DNA of 64,000 nucleotides, from the NCBI RefSeq assembly GCF_030848805.1, contig NC_092358.1, positions 13,556,433 to 13,620,432 on the forward strand, given 5' to 3'. This document shows, piece by piece, positions 31,255 to 42,300 of this stretch. The notes beneath the pieces were generated by a model, which did not search any database, was not told the origin of the DNA, and saw nothing but the letters and a program-made list of their open reading frames with translations. This stretch comes from Temnothorax longispinosus (lineage: Eukaryota > Arthropoda > Insecta > Hymenoptera > Formicidae). The translations under genes and the position numbers were made by a program. Position 1 is the stretch's first letter; each line of letters starts with the position of its first letter.

Positions 31255-32675
31255 ATGCTTTTGGAACGTGGCGGGGCTAATTAATAAATGTGAGGAAGCA
31301 TGGGATTACTTGGAGAATTTTGACGTGATAGGACTAGTAGAAACATGGATGGAGGAAGATAAATAGAGGAAGATTAAAAATAAATTGTCCAGCAAATTTA
31401 TTTGGAATTGTGTACCAGCGAAAAGGGAACACAGGAAAGCAAAAGCAAAAGAGGAATAATAACAGCAGTTAACAAGAATTTGAAACTTATAGAGGTTAGG
31501 GAAATTAGCGACGAGATGGTAGAAAGCAGATTAGAGTATAATGGAAACAAATGGAGAATAATCACGTTGTACAGTCGGAAGATGGAAGATACGACGGAAA
31601 CACTAAGGGAGAAGGTTCAAGAAGAAGATGAACAATGGATGCTAGTAGGAGGTGATTTCAACGCGAGGACGGGAAGCAGAGGAGGACCGATAAACGAGGA
31701 GGAAGAGAATGAAAAGAGGAGCGAGACCTGAAAGTCAGTAGATACAGTGGTAAATAGGGAGGGACGTATATTAATAGATAAAATAGAAGAAAGAGGATGA
31801 GCGATATTAAATGGGAGTTTCGGAAGGGAAGGGGGATGGACTTATATAGGAGACTTAGGATCATCGGTTATAGACTATGTCGTAGGGAATGACAGAGCAA
31901 AAGAAGAAATAAATATGGTAGAAGAAGGAATTAGAACAGAATCGGATCATGTTCCGCTGGAGGTGGAGTTGACAGGACTACGGATGATAAAGACAGGGAG
32001 AAGGAAGAAAGAAATAAAAATAGAGAGAAGCGACTGGACAGAAGGTGGGAGGAGAGAATATCATGAGAAATGTGAAGGATGGTCGAGTACACAAATAAAT
32101 ACAAAGGACATCTGGAAGGAGATGAAAGAAAAGTAAAGAGCGCTATAACGAAACGGAAGAAAAAGATAATACCATGGAGATTAGGAAGAAAAGAATGGTA
32201 TAATAAAGAATGGAAGGAACGGAAAAGAAGATTGAGGAGATTGATGAGGGACTGGAAAAAGGGAAGGATTGGAAAAGAAGAGTATGTGAGGGAAAGAAAG
32301 GAGCACAAGGAATGGTGTAAGGAGCAGAACGGGAGGCACAAAATCGAGGAAGAAGAAAAGATAAGGAACATTAAAAACGAAGCGGAAGCTTGGAAGTATA
32401 TAAACAAATACAGAAAAAAGAAAGCTGAGGGGATAAGCGAGCAGATACATATGGACGAGTGGAGAGACCACTTCATGGAAATGCTAGGAGGGACAGAGGA
32501 AAGAGTGGTGCTAGACATAGAAGACGAGGGAGAAGAAAATGGCACGATAGTGGAGTTAACAAAGGGAGTTGAAGAAATATCGAGAGAAGAAGTGATTGAA
32601 GTAATAAAGAAACTGAAGATGGGAAAGGCAACAGGAAAGGATGGGATTGAGAACGAAGCGTGGAGATTTATGTAG
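31255..32675 (+). pseudogene. LINE ORF2: AP-endonuclease and start of RT
   Basis: The endonuclease begins ICFWNVAGLINKCEEAW at about 31254 with several stops. VGGDFNARTGSRGG at about 31642-31690 is the GDFN motif, SVIDYVVGND lies near 31868 and ESDHVPLEVEL near 31938 holds the SDH motif. These belong to the APE nuclease that nicks target DNA. A linker (32079-32675) ends with GKATGKDGIENEAW, the conserved entry to the RT domain (KAxGxDG). The gypsy element interrupts shortly after at 32733. Confidence 0.8.
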
Positions 32676-32732
32676 AAGAATGTAGGTGAAGAATTCCTGA
32701 AGTTAATCAACAGAATCTGGAAAGGAGAAGGC

Positions 32733-33823
32733 TGTGGCCGCTATGCCACTTTCGTTTGGGCGTCGCGTGCCCTTCGCAGAGGAGATGCCGCAGCGTGAGA
32801 AGGATTGTCGAGTGAGCTGAGAGACAAATGTACAATAAATAGGTCGTTTATTCTATTGTCCTATATTACATATGTTGGTGTGTCAGTGTGGTGAAGGAGG
32901 CCCTGAGAAGGGCCGTGGAAGCGGCCTTGAAAAGGGCCGTTTGGGTTCTTCTTGTGCTGTGGCCCTGAGAAGGGCCGATTGGTTTCTTCTTCTCCTACTC
33001 TCGGAGGCGCTCACGCCAGATGATGCTCCGCTGCGTTTTAGTCCTACGGAAGGAGCTGTATTTCCGCCAAGCCGGCGGCGTCTCCGGTGGAGTGTGGGAC
33101 TGCTCCGTCTCCTCTGTCTGTGTGGACTCCGACGCTAGTGCCGGTGGCTCGTCGGTCTGCGTCCCTTGCGAGGAGGTGATTTCCCACTCCGGGTCGGTTT
33201 GTACCTCCTGAGTTTCGCGTAGAGGCTGGTGTTGCACGCCTCGGTGCACGCGCGCCGGAGGGATGGTCTGCGTTCCCTGATGTGCCCGCTTGGTAGGTGA
33301 TGGCGGCAGAGGCGACAGGAGTGGAGGCACCGTCCACGACAGTTGAGGAGAAGTGTAGCGCCGGACTCTCACGTCCCACGTTGAGATGAGTGTGCGTGGA
33401 GGACGAGTCAGTCGCACCGGCGAGAGCTGGAGCGGGACGAGCTTCCACGGTTGGCCTGGACGGTAGTCCAGGGGCCGCTAAGGGTGTCTCGGTGGCGGCA
33501 ACCGAAGTGGCGCAGCTCGTCTCTGTGGTGGCCGTAGCTTCGGCGGCGGCAAAGTGACGGCGAGATGTAGTGTCTCTTATCCAAAAGACTTCTCCTGATC
33601 TTGGCTGGGAGCCTGAGAGCAGTCGAAAGCTGCCTAGGCCGTCGCCGTGTGGCCTTTTATTCTTCCCTGACTAGAAATGAAACGCGAGAAAGTCTGCCAC
33701 CTGTTGGCGGCACTCTTGTCTAGCTTCGCGGGCCGTAGTCTGGCCCACGCGCTCGGCGCATGATCGGTTGGCGCGCGCGCGGCGCGCGTACCGTTCCGAT
33801 TGTGTGGTCGGGAGACCGCCACA
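32733..33823 (-). repeat. 3' LTR of gypsy-1
   Basis: 1091 bp. A polypurine tract (AGGGGGGTCC on the minus strand) directly precedes it at 33833-33824. On the minus strand an AATAAA signal lies at about 32865. The pol frame continues into it to about 33044 (see separate entry). Confidence 0.93.
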
Positions 33824-34348
33824 GGACCCCCCTGGTTGAGGGTGAGCCCGGTTAGGCGAGGTTGAATCGTACCGGAGGCCTTGATGTCCTCCCAGCTCTG
33901 GTTTTGATCTCTGCGGTTGGTTGATCCTTCTGCTCTGTTTTGTTTTGTCCTCCTTGGCTGTTTGGCTGTCCTCCTCCAAGGTGTAGGCCGGTTGGATGCG
34001 ATCTATTGAAACATTGATAGTTCTACCATTAATTTTTAGTTTGAAGGTTTTTTCACCTCGGTTTACCACTTCGTATGGGCCGTCATACGGAGGTTGTAAT
34101 GCTCCATGTGGTGCGTCATGCCTTAAGAACACTCTTGGAGTTGTTTGCATGTTCTTGAAGACGAATGTGGATCTCTGACCATGACGTTTGATTTTTGGGC
34201 TTAGCTGATTTATTGTTTGCTTCAATCTCGTTATTAGGTCTTCTGTGTCTGCTTTACTTGTTGTCTCTTGCGTGCTTAGGAATTGTCCTGGTAGGCGGAT
34301 TGATTCTCCAAACACTAGTTCCGCTGGTGTTGCGTTTAGGTCCTCCAA
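33044..34348 (-). pseudogene. Gypsy-1 integrase C-terminal part running into the LTR
   Basis: The frame starts MEDLNATPAELVFGESIRLPG, the end of the integrase core, and passes a chromo-like/GPY-type region (PYEVVNRGEKTFKLKINGR near residue 92). At 33823 it enters the 3' LTR and stops at a TAG at 33671-33673. The same frame is open again from there down to 33044, ending AEIQLLP and a stop, so one substitution splits what was one reading frame. In the other LTR this codon is CAG and the frame is open throughout (38884-38099). The extra tail is Ser/Thr/Ala/Pro-rich without a domain I recognise. Confidence 0.65.
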
Positions 34349-34698
34349 GCTGCCCTGATGCCCATTAGTATTACTGGTAATACTTCAGTCCAGTGTGTGG
34401 TTTCATGGCACTTTATAGCCGCTTTCATTTGTCGGTGGAATCTCTCTACCATCCCGTTAGCTGCTGGGTGGTAGGCTGTTGTTCGGATGTGATTGGACCC
34501 AGTCAAGCGTGTTAATCTTCGAAAGAGGTCTGCTTCAAACTGGCGTCCTTGGTCCGTTGTTATCTTGGTTGGAGTGCCGTATCTCGCTATCCACTCTCTA
34601 AATATGTGTTCGGCTACTGTTTCTGCCGTTATGTCGGGCACCGGGCCGTTATGTCGGCTTCCGGCCAACGTGTGAATCGGTCGATGATAGTTAGGCAA
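34336..34698 (-). pseudogene. Gypsy-1 integrase core
   Basis: ITTDQGRQFEADLFRRL near residue 42 holds the second catalytic Asp; HIRTTAYHPAANGMVERFHR near residue 72 holds the Glu. The first Asp (HVDLVGPLPMSKEY) is in the preceding frame at 34629-35882. A frameshift therefore lies at about 34630-34690, and another leads into 34348. Confidence 0.87.
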
Positions 34699-35882
34699 TA
34701 CTTGTATTCTTTTGACATTGGAAGAGGCCCCACCAGGTCAACGTGTATGTGTTCGAATCTCCTCGTCGGAGTTCTGAAGTTTCCAACTGGCGAGTTGTTG
34801 TGTCTTGTGATCTTAGATCTCTGGCAATGGGTGCATGCTTGTGCCCATTGCTTGCAATCTTTCTGGATCCCAGGCCACACGTAACGCTCTGCTACCATCC
34901 TAGCCGTTGCCTTCGTTCCTGGGTGCGACAAGCCATGCAGGGATTGAAAGACCTGCTGTCTGTATGGCTTTGTCACGTAAGGTCGGGCTGTTGGCGTGGA
35001 CGTGTCACATAGTATGGTTGTCTTGCTTCCTGGGACGGGGATCTCTGTGAGCCGCAGTGATTTGCTGTTCTTTTTTAACTCTTTCGTTTCTGGTTTTTCC
35101 TTCTGTGATCTGGCCAGTGCTTCGAAGTCGATGGCCTGGTGTACTGCATCCACCCTCGATAATGCGTCGGCTACGACATTGTCTTTTCCTGACACATGTC
35201 GTATGTCCGTGGTGAACTGTGCAATATATTCGAGGTGTCGTGTCTGCCGTGGTGAGCTGCGTAGAGGATCCTGGTTGAGGGCGTATGTCAAAGACTTGTG
35301 GTCGGTGTATACCACGAAGTTCCTTCCTTCAAGCATGTGCCTGAAGTGTTTTATCGCCGTGTATATCCCTAGGAGCTCGCGATCGTACGGGCTGTACTTT
35401 GTCTGTGCGCGGTTGAGCTTCTTACTCAGAAACGCGAGTGGCTGCCATCCCTTGTTCGTCCTCTGCTGCATTACTGCTCTTATTGCCATCTCTGAGGCGT
35501 CCGTTGTTACTGCTAGTTCTGCTCTCGGGTCCGAGTGTGCCAGTACGGTAGCTCGAGATAGGCTATCCTTGCAGCTCTGGAAAGCTCTCTCCGTTTCCGC
35601 TGTCCATGGGACTGGTATTTTGCCTTTCATCTGAGGCCTCTTGAGCATCTCATTCAACAGGGCTTGATCCTTTGCTGCGCCTGGAATGAAACGGCGGTAA
35701 AAGTTTATCGTGCCCAAGAACCGTCGTAGCTGCTGAGGTTTGGGGAATTTCCGGATTGCCTCTACTTTCTCTGGTAGAGGTGTGGTACCTTCGGCTGATA
35801 CCAGGAACTTTACTTGTTTCACGCCGAATACGCATTTTGCAGGATTGACTTTTATTCCGTACTGTTCTAATCTTTTGAACAA
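34629..35882 (-). pseudogene. Gypsy-1 RT end, RNase H and integrase N-terminus
   Basis: 417 codons. RT thumb (FKRLEQYGIKVNPAKCVFG at start), then the RNase H: VTTDASEMAIRAVMQQ near residue 130, SPYDRELLGIYTAIKHFRHM near 165 and VYTDHKSLTYALNQ near 190. The integrase zinc domain follows, HGLSHPGTKATARMV … CTHCQRSK (residues about 313-352), then the first core Asp in VDLVGPLPMS. Domain order is pol of Ty3/gypsy. Confidence 0.88.
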
Positions 35883-36486
35883 TTGGCGTAGGTGGTTTGT
35901 GTTCTTCTTCCGTGTTGGATGCTACGATGATGTCATCGATGTAGGCATAACAGAAGTTGAGGCCCCTCAGTATTTCGTCTATGAACCTCTGGAACGTCTG
36001 TGCTGCGTTGCGAAGTCCAAATGGCATGTAGAGGAACTCGAATAAGCCAAAGGGCGTGGTAATCACCGTTTTTGGTATGTCGTCCGGGTTTACGGGTATT
36101 TGATTATACGCCCGTACAAGGTCCAATGTACTGAAGATCCGCTTCCCGTGGAAAGTTTGCGCAAAATCTTCAATATGAGGTACTGGGTACCTGTCGGGCT
36201 CTGTCCTTGCGTTTACTCCGCGGTAGTCTCCGCAGGCTCGCCATGTACCGTTTCCTTTCGGTACCATGTGGAGTAGTGATGCCCACGGGCTTTTTGAAGG
36301 CCTTATTATCCTTTCTTGTAGTAGAAGGTTGAACTCTGTTTTGGCCGCTTGGAGTTTGTCCGGAGCCAGTCGGCGTGGACGACAGGCCTCTGGTTGACCT
36401 TTCGTTGTTTTAATGTGATGTGTGGTGCCGTGCTTTCCAATCTTGGTCTTGGTGCTGGGGTTCATGATTCCTGGGTACCTGGCCAT
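35650..36486 (-). pseudogene. Gypsy-1 reverse transcriptase
   Basis: WASLLHMVPKGNGTWRACGD near residue 70 and IFSTLDLVRAYNQIPVNPDD near 113 hold the first catalytic Asp. TPFGLFEFLYMPFGLRNAAQ follows, and FCYAYIDDIIVAS near residue 182 is the YIDD box. After about residue 195 the frame is lost and RT continues in the frame 35882-34629, so there is a frameshift at about 35885-35900. Confidence 0.88.
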
Positions 36487-36997
36487 GATATCCCGTTTCT
36501 ATCCTCAGTGTTTTTATTGATGTCAGCTTGCTCGTGCCAGTGGATACGGGCGCCGCGAGTCCTGTCTGCCCGTCGATTAGCTTCTTATTTCTAACGTCCG
36601 GTAGCAGGTGATAGTATGACAAGAAGTCTGACCCAATTATTGGTACTGTTACGTCTGCGACGATGAATCGCCATGGGTGTGCTCTCCTCAATCCGAAATC
36701 TGGTTGCAGAGTGGTGAATCCGTATGTTTCTATTACGGATCCGTTCGCCGCAAAGAGTTGATAAACTCCTGCTTTTCTCTCTCCCTGAGTACTGATGTAG
36801 GGAAATACGCTGACATCTGATCCGGTATCTATGAGGTATCTCTTCTGGGTCGTGCGGTCTGTGACGTACAGGCGGCGGGATCCAGGGTTGTTGTCATTGG
36901 CCGCCTTCAATGACTGCCCTCCTTGTTTTCCGCCTTGAATGTGCACGGTTGAGTACACTTCTGTGCCTCCGCTCCGAAACAGCGGTGGTAGTAGCAC
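36410..36997 (-). pseudogene. Gypsy-1 protease
   Basis: RLYVTDRTTQKRYLIDTGSD near residue 43 carries the DTGS catalytic box of a retropepsin; VPIIGSDFLSYYHLLPD near residue 117 is the second conserved block. After that the frame runs on towards the RT. It would cleave the Gag-Pol polyprotein. Confidence 0.85.
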
Positions 36998-37754
36998 ACT
37001 CCGTCTCGGCGGGGTGTCTTGCTGCGTTGGCGACTTCGACTGCGATTTCTCTGACGGTTTCTGCCTTGTGCTTGGATGGATTTGACCATCTTCTCCACTT
37101 GCAGAGTGAATGCTGCTATTTATTTTCTCAACGCGTCCCTTTGTGCCTCGTCTGTGTTTGCGGTTGTGCTTGTAGGCGTTGGCGCGGTTGTCGCTAGGAC
37201 GAGCGCCTTGCTGTTGACCTCGTGTATTCGGTCAGCCTGGTCCGCTACATCTTCCAGTCTATCTTCCGTTCGTGTAGCCAAGATAGCTTGTGTTTGTGGG
37301 GGTAGTCGCCCTAACCAGAGCGTTCGTAGGAGTTCACTCGAGACGGTGGTCCCGGCTAGTGTCGATAAGTGCCGGAGAAATTGCGATGGCTTCCTGTCTC
37401 CTAGCTGCTTGTGCTCTAGTAGCTGCCTGATCCTTGCCCCTGTGAGTCCGTGAGCCTCTGGATCAGCGCCTTCTTGATTGCCTCGTATTTATGCTCTGCC
37501 GGGGGATGCGTGATGACATCTTTGATTTCCTTGGCTTGTTTCGGTTGGATCCGCGAGATGACGTATGCGTACTTGGCATCGTCTTCTTTGATCTTGCATA
37601 GGGCGAATTGGCCCTCTAGTTGCGCGAACCAAAGCTCGGGTTCCTCCGGCCAAAAAGATGGAAGTCAAATTAACAATCTCTTCGTGTTGATTTCCTCCAT
37701 ATCTTTGTACTCGTCGTCGGTCTCTATCTCGACGGTGTTGTTCGCTGTTGACAT
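36907..37754 (-). pseudogene. Gypsy-1 gag with zinc finger
   Basis: ATG at 37754 follows the primer-binding site by about 20-30 bp. The translation has MSTANNTVEIETDD, one in-frame stop after TKRLLI, then FWPEEPELWFAQLEGQFAL, the capsid signature of many insect gypsy gags. The continuation near 37400-37200 is in another frame (LLRTLWLGRLPPQTQAIL). The C-terminus (37098-36907) is basic (RNRQRNRSRSRQRSKTPRRD) and ends with a Cys/His zinc finger, CYYHRCFGAEAQKC. Confidence 0.75.
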
Positions 37755-37769
37755 TGGTCTTCCTCTCCG

Positions 37770-37787
37770 ACGTCGGGGTCACCAATT
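37770..37787 (-). other. Primer-binding site candidate of gypsy-1
   Basis: Just inside the 5' LTR, on the minus strand: TTGGTGACCCCGACGTCG. It is a typical gypsy PBS form, TGGTGACCCCGAC. The tRNA was not assigned. Confidence 0.7.
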
Positions 37788-38878
37788 TGTGGCCGCTATG
37801 CCACTTTCGTTTGGGCGTCGCGTGCCCTTCGCAGAGGAGATGCCGCAGCGTGAGAAGGATTGTCGAGTGAGCTGAGAGACAGATGTACAATAAATAGGTT
37901 GTTTATTCTATTGTCCTATATTACATATGTTGGTGTGTCAGTGTGCTGAAGGAGGCCCTGAGAAGGACCGTGGAAGCAACCCTGAAAAGGGCCGTTTGGG
38001 TTCTTCTTGTGCTGTGGCCCTGAGAAGGGCCGATTGGTTTCTTCTTCTCCTACTCTCGGAGGCGCTCACGCCAGATGATGCTCGGCTGCGTTTTAGTCCT
38101 ACGGAAGGAGCTGTATTTCCGCCAAGCCGGCGGCGTCCTCGGTGGAGTGTGGGACTGCTCCGTCTCCTCTGTCTGTGTGGACTCCGACGCTAGTGCCGGT
38201 GGCTAGTCGGTCTGCGTCCCTTGCGAGGAGGTGACCTCCCACTCCGGGTCGGTTTGTACCTCCTGAGTTTCGCGTGGAGGCTGGTGTTGCACGCCTCGGT
38301 GCACGCGCGCCGGAGGGATGGTCTGCGTTCCCTGATGTGCCCGCTCGGTAGATGATGGCGGCAGAGGCGACAGGAGTGAAGGCACCGTCCACGACAATCG
38401 AGGAGAAGTGTAGCGCCGGACTCTCACGTCCCACGTTGAGATGAGTGTGCGTGGAGGACGAGTCAGTCGCACCGGCGAGAGCTGGAGCGGGACGAGCTTC
38501 CACGGTTGGCCTGGACGGTAGTCCAGGGGCCGCTGAGGGTGTCTCGGTGGCGGCAAGCGAAGTGGCGCAGCTCGTTTCTGTGGTGGCCGTAGCTTCGGCG
38601 GCGGCAAAGTGACGGCGAGATGTAGTGTCTCTTATCCAAAAGACTTCTCCTGATCTTGGCTGGGAGCCTGAGAGCAGTCGAAAGCTGCCTAGGCCGTCGC
38701 CGTGTGGCCTTTTATTCTTCCCTGACTGGAAATGAAACGCGAGAAAGTCTGCCACCTGTTGGCGGCACTCTCGTCTAGCTTCGCGGGCCGTAATCTGGCC
38801 CACGCGCTCGGCGCGTGATCGGTTGGCGCGCGCGCGGCGCGCGTACCGTTCCAATTGTGTGGTCGGGAGACCGCCACA
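37788..38878 (-). repeat. 5' LTR of gypsy-1
   Basis: 1091 bp, TGTGGCGGTC at its minus-strand start. An open frame of 261 codons covers 38884-38099, in the frame in which pol enters the 3' LTR. Its apparent start codon lies in flanking LINE DNA, so here it is not a gene in its own right. Confidence 0.93.
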
Positions 38879-38886
38879 AGGCATAC

Positions 38887-39500
38887 CGGGAGAGTGGAAT
38901 AAAGTGATTAGTCCAATACATAAAAGAGGAGAAAGAAACGACCCAAGAAATTACCGAGGAGTTACTTTAATGAATACGGCGTACAAAATATATGTAAGTA
39001 TCTTAAATGCGAGGTTGGAGAAAGAGGTGGAGTCTAAACTAAGAGAAGGGCAATTCGGGTTTAGAAGGAACAGAGGAACGATGGATGCAGTATACGCGGT
39101 AAATTATGTAGCAAATAAGGAGCTGAGTAAGAAAGGTGGAAAGGTTTTTGCATTCTTTGTGGACCTTAAAGCAGCTTTCGATAAAGTGGACAGAAAGAAA
39201 TTGAATAAAATAATGAGGAAGATAGGAATTGAAGATAACTTGAGACGAAGAATAATGAAGACATACAAAGAAACGAAAAATGTAGTGAAGATAAGAGATA
39301 AGAAGACAGAGGAATTTTGGACAGAAAAGGGACTAAGACAAGGATGCCCGTTGAGCCCAAATCTATTCAATTTATACATCATGGATTTAGAGGAAGGAAT
39401 GGAATAAGGGCAAGCAAGAGGCCTTGTGATAGGAAAAGAAAAATTTTGGTCAATATCATACGCAGATGACGTAGTGCTAATGGCGACAAGAGAGGCGGAA
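38887..39500 (+). pseudogene. LINE reverse transcriptase
   Basis: RT resumes right after the gypsy insertion: NKVISPIHKRGERNDPRNYR, NARLEKEVESKLREGQFGFR, FAFFVDLKAAFDKVDRKKL with the first catalytic Asp, and GLRQGCPLSPNLFNLYIMDL. A stop at 39407 follows. YADDVVLMA at about 39456-39482 contains the second pair of Asp. These are the standard RT blocks of non-LTR elements; the fold and order are clear. Confidence 0.87.
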
Positions 39501-40590
39501 TTGAAGGAAATGATGAGGAGGTTTAAGAGGTATTTGGAAGGACAGGTTTGAGTTTGAGTCCGGAGAAATAAAAAATAATGGTGTTCGAGAAAGCGAGGGG
39601 AAGAAGAAAGAAAAGGGAATAGAAGTGAGGAGAGGAAGAAATAGAGGAGGTCAAAAAAATAAAGTATCTAGGATATATACTACAGAAAAATGGGGGAGCG
39701 GAGAATCATATAAAAGATAGGATGAAGAAGGCTACAATAGCGATAAAGAGGACATGGAGAGAGAATATTTAAAGAAGATTTTAGAAAAAGAATGAAAATG
39801 TTCGAGGCACTGGTAGAAAGCGTGGCATTATACGGAGCTGAAATATGGGGGTGGCTATACGAAAGCAGATTAGATGTAATAAAAAGAAAGTATGTTAAAT
39901 GGATTTTAGGATTGGATAGAGAACCCCGAATTATATAATATCAGAAGAAGCCAAGATAAAGGAGATAAAAATGAGGGCAATAAGGAGAGCTGTGAGGTAT
40001 GAGGAGAAGGCGAGACAGTCAGAGAAGAAAATAGTTCAAGCATGTATAAAGGATCTAGAGAGGAGCAGACCAAGGAAAGAAGAAAGTAATTGGGAAAAGA
40101 AGAGAAGAGAACTGATAGAGAGGGCAGGAATGGAGAAGAAGCAGCTGAGGAGAGAAATGGAGGCAGGGGACCGGGAGGCGGCGGAGAATATCGTAAAGAG
40201 AATAGAGGAAAAGGAAAAGGAGGCGAGACAGATAAAGATAAACGAGTCAAGATACAATAGTAACTATAAAGAGATTTTAACAGAGGAGTTACCAAAGTAT
40301 TTAATAGGAAAGAAGAAGAAAAAGGATAGAATGTTGATAGCCAGATACAGATGCGGGAGTGAGGTGAAAGGCAGCGAACATTGGAGAGAGGAAGAAGATA
40401 GAAGATGCAGAATATGCCTAAAAGAAGAGGAGAACATAGAACATATACTAAAGAATGTGAAGCGACAAAAAGCGAGATACAGTTAAAAGAATTTTTAGGA
40501 GAGGAAGAAAAAGGACTAGAAGTAATGAAATCGATAGAAAAGGTTAGAAAAGAGGTGGAAAAAATGGAGGGGATGAAAGGAGAAGAGTAG
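39501..40590 (+). pseudogene. LINE ORF2 C-terminal region
   Basis: Pieces in several frames: YGAEIWGW near 39832 (a conserved motif after RT), KWILGLDREPR near 39898, then the charged linker 39971-40486 and 40405-40590. CRICLKEEENIEH with a following Cys in another frame near 40452 forms the CCHC-type finger usual at this end. A stretch of about 200 bp without gene (40591-40790) is the 3' UTR and tail. Confidence 0.7.
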
Positions 40591-40810
40591 AAAGGGAAAT
40601 TTAAGGACAGCTAGAATGTTGAATTAGTTTTGGAGTTAGTTAGGATGATCTAAGTGATATATAATATATATGTATATAAATGAGAAAGTTGTATGAATGT
40701 AAATTATGTTATGCGTTTGTAAATTTATGTAAGGGTTGACGAAAGTCATCCTAAGCCGCAAGGCAAGGATTAAAATAAAATTATTATAAAATTATTATAT
40801 ATTATTACAA

Positions 40811-41165
40811 TATATTATTATCAAAATTGCATCAGAAAGTCATTATCACATCTTTAAATAAACATATTTAAATTTAAAAAATTAAATATTTAAATTAAAA
40901 AATCTGAAGTGGTTAAACTTCAACATAAAATAGTAGGTATATGGAAATCTTTCCGTCATTATTTTTCAAAAATTAAATAAAAATCTCTAAATAGAAAAAT
41001 CTGACGTGGTTAAACTTCAACATAAAATAAAATATATAAAAAACTTTGTTTCCCGTCATTATTTTTTAACAATTAAATAAAAATATTTTTAAATAAAAAA
41101 ATCTGAAGTAGTTAAACCTTAACATAAAGTAGTAGATAAAACATTTTTTTTCCGTCATTATTTTT
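40811..41165. repeat. About 100-bp tandem repeat, 3 units, AT-rich
   Basis: AATCTGA(A/C)GT(G/A) landmarks recur at 40901, 40998 and 41100, each followed by a Lys/Asn-like AT-rich run and CCGTCATTATTTTT. It ends exactly at the C-terminus of the USP-like pseudogene, so it may be part of that transposon's terminus. Confidence 0.7.
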
Positions 41166-41725
41166 TGTAGAACATTTTGTGCTATTAATTTGCCGGTTAT
41201 TCCATCATGCATTTCCCATTTTCCTGTAGATTTTTTAACATAACATCGGTAATGACCAATTGCGTCAAACGATTTAATATATTCTATTACGGCTACAAAA
41301 CGGTATGCAGAATTCGCTAAATTTAAGTTTACTGGTAGATCGGCTAGACAAAATTCTTGCGTATTCTTTAGTAAAACCTTCACGGAACGCAGCAAATGGC
41401 CATTGCGACGCTTCGATATCAATGACAATATGTAAACTGCCAGAAATGTGAATATTTTTTTCAACTTTACATCGACGACATTTATAATTGGAATTAGACG
41501 CGAATAAATTAAGAGACTCCTGCAATCCATTTAACCCATTCTTACAAAGGGGAATCAAATTTACCTAATAGTTTTATAGAACATTATCTTTGTAGATTTA
41601 CATTTTGGACATTCTAATTGAGATTGGATACTTTCATTTTTTCCAAAAAGTAAGTTAGCTAAGCTATCAATATTGAGATTACAGTCAACAATATTTTCTT
41701 TAGAAGGTGATTTTATAGAAATTAT

Positions 41726-42157
41726 TGTTCGAGAGCACGCGGTAGCGCGAGAAAGCGCGAGGTAGAAGACGACCACAAAAAAAGGGGACAAGCACAGAAT
41801 TGAAAAATAAACTAAATATATTCAAAAATGTATAAAGTACAGTTATTTACAGTCTTTTCCTTTTAGCCAAGGAAGCCGTGAAGCGCGCACAGAGGCTACG
41901 ACAAGCAAGGCGGCGAAAGCGTGTTCGAAACGCGGAGTAACGAAAGGCGGTATGCAAAGCGGCGTACGAAAAGCGGTTTTACTGAGATCGGCAAGCGAAA
42001 TCGGTTCCGCGGCGCAGCGGCGGTCCTTTATCGTCTCGGAGACGAGCCTCCCTCCAGGCTAATTGCCGATGATTTCAGGGAGATGATTGGCCACCGACGG
42101 CCTACGTCACCGTGCATACGTCACAGTGTCAAGTGACGATTCGAACCGGTCGTTACA
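41726..42157 (+). mobile_element. Solo LTR-like insertion, 432 bp
   Basis: GC-rich block beginning TGTTCGAGAGCACGCGG and ending CGGTCGTTACA, inside the AT-rich USP-like gene. It starts and ends like an LTR, and the USP frame breaks at it. The flanks (ATTAT before, TATTT after) give no clean 5-bp duplication. Beyond the first eight bases it is unlike BEL/Pao-1. Confidence 0.55.
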
Positions 42158-42176
42158 TATTTTCGAATGCGTTGTT

Positions 42177-42300
42177 TATAGCATGGATCTTTCCTTTGTG
42201 TGAGCGCAGATGAGTCGTATGGAATGTCGAACAAAGCTTGACCTTATTATTGAAAACAATGTTAAAGTTAGAATGCTAATCACGAAAGATCCATGCTATA
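42177..42300. repeat. Hairpin with 17-bp perfect arms
   Basis: 42177-42193 (TATAGCATGGATCTTTC) is the reverse complement of 42284-42300. The 90-bp loop lacks features. Possibly a small MITE next to the LTR-like insertion. Confidence 0.7.

Larger units (their letters stand above)
32733..38878 (-). mobile_element. Ty3/gypsy-1 retrotransposon, minus strand, TSD AGGC
   Basis: Two LTRs of exactly 1091 bp (32733-33823 and 37788-38878), both TGTGG…CCACA. AGGC at 32729-32732 is repeated at 38879-38882. Gag, protease, RT, RNase H and integrase follow on the minus strand. By eye the LTRs differ at about 27 positions (about 2.5%). Gag has one stop and pol several frame breaks. It lies inside LINE RT sequence, so it is younger than the LINE. 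Confidence 0.93.
29852..40790 (+). mobile_element. LINE (APE-type non-LTR retrotransposon), about 4.8 kb, split by a gypsy element
   Basis: Target duplication 29832-29851 / 40791-40810 (20 bp, one mismatch). Plus-strand ORF1, endonuclease, RT and C-terminal regions lie in order, and the 3' end is an A/T-rich tail (TTAAAATAAAATTATTATAAA). Removing the gypsy insertion (32733-38878 and one 4-bp duplication) leaves about 4.8 kb, a normal full length. Strongly purine-rich coding strand. Many stops and frameshifts make it inactive. I do not assign it firmly to Jockey, I, R1 or LOA. Confidence 0.87.

Noticed and set aside
30396..32710. Minus-strand frames rich in Phe, Leu and Ser (up to 259 codons)
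   Set aside because: Complement of the purine-rich LINE coding strand; shadows.
33044..38884. Plus-strand and other-frame ORFs over the gypsy element and its LTRs (e.g. 34996-35634)
   Set aside because: Shadows of the minus-strand pol gene; no domain. Only the pol-frame LTR extension is kept.
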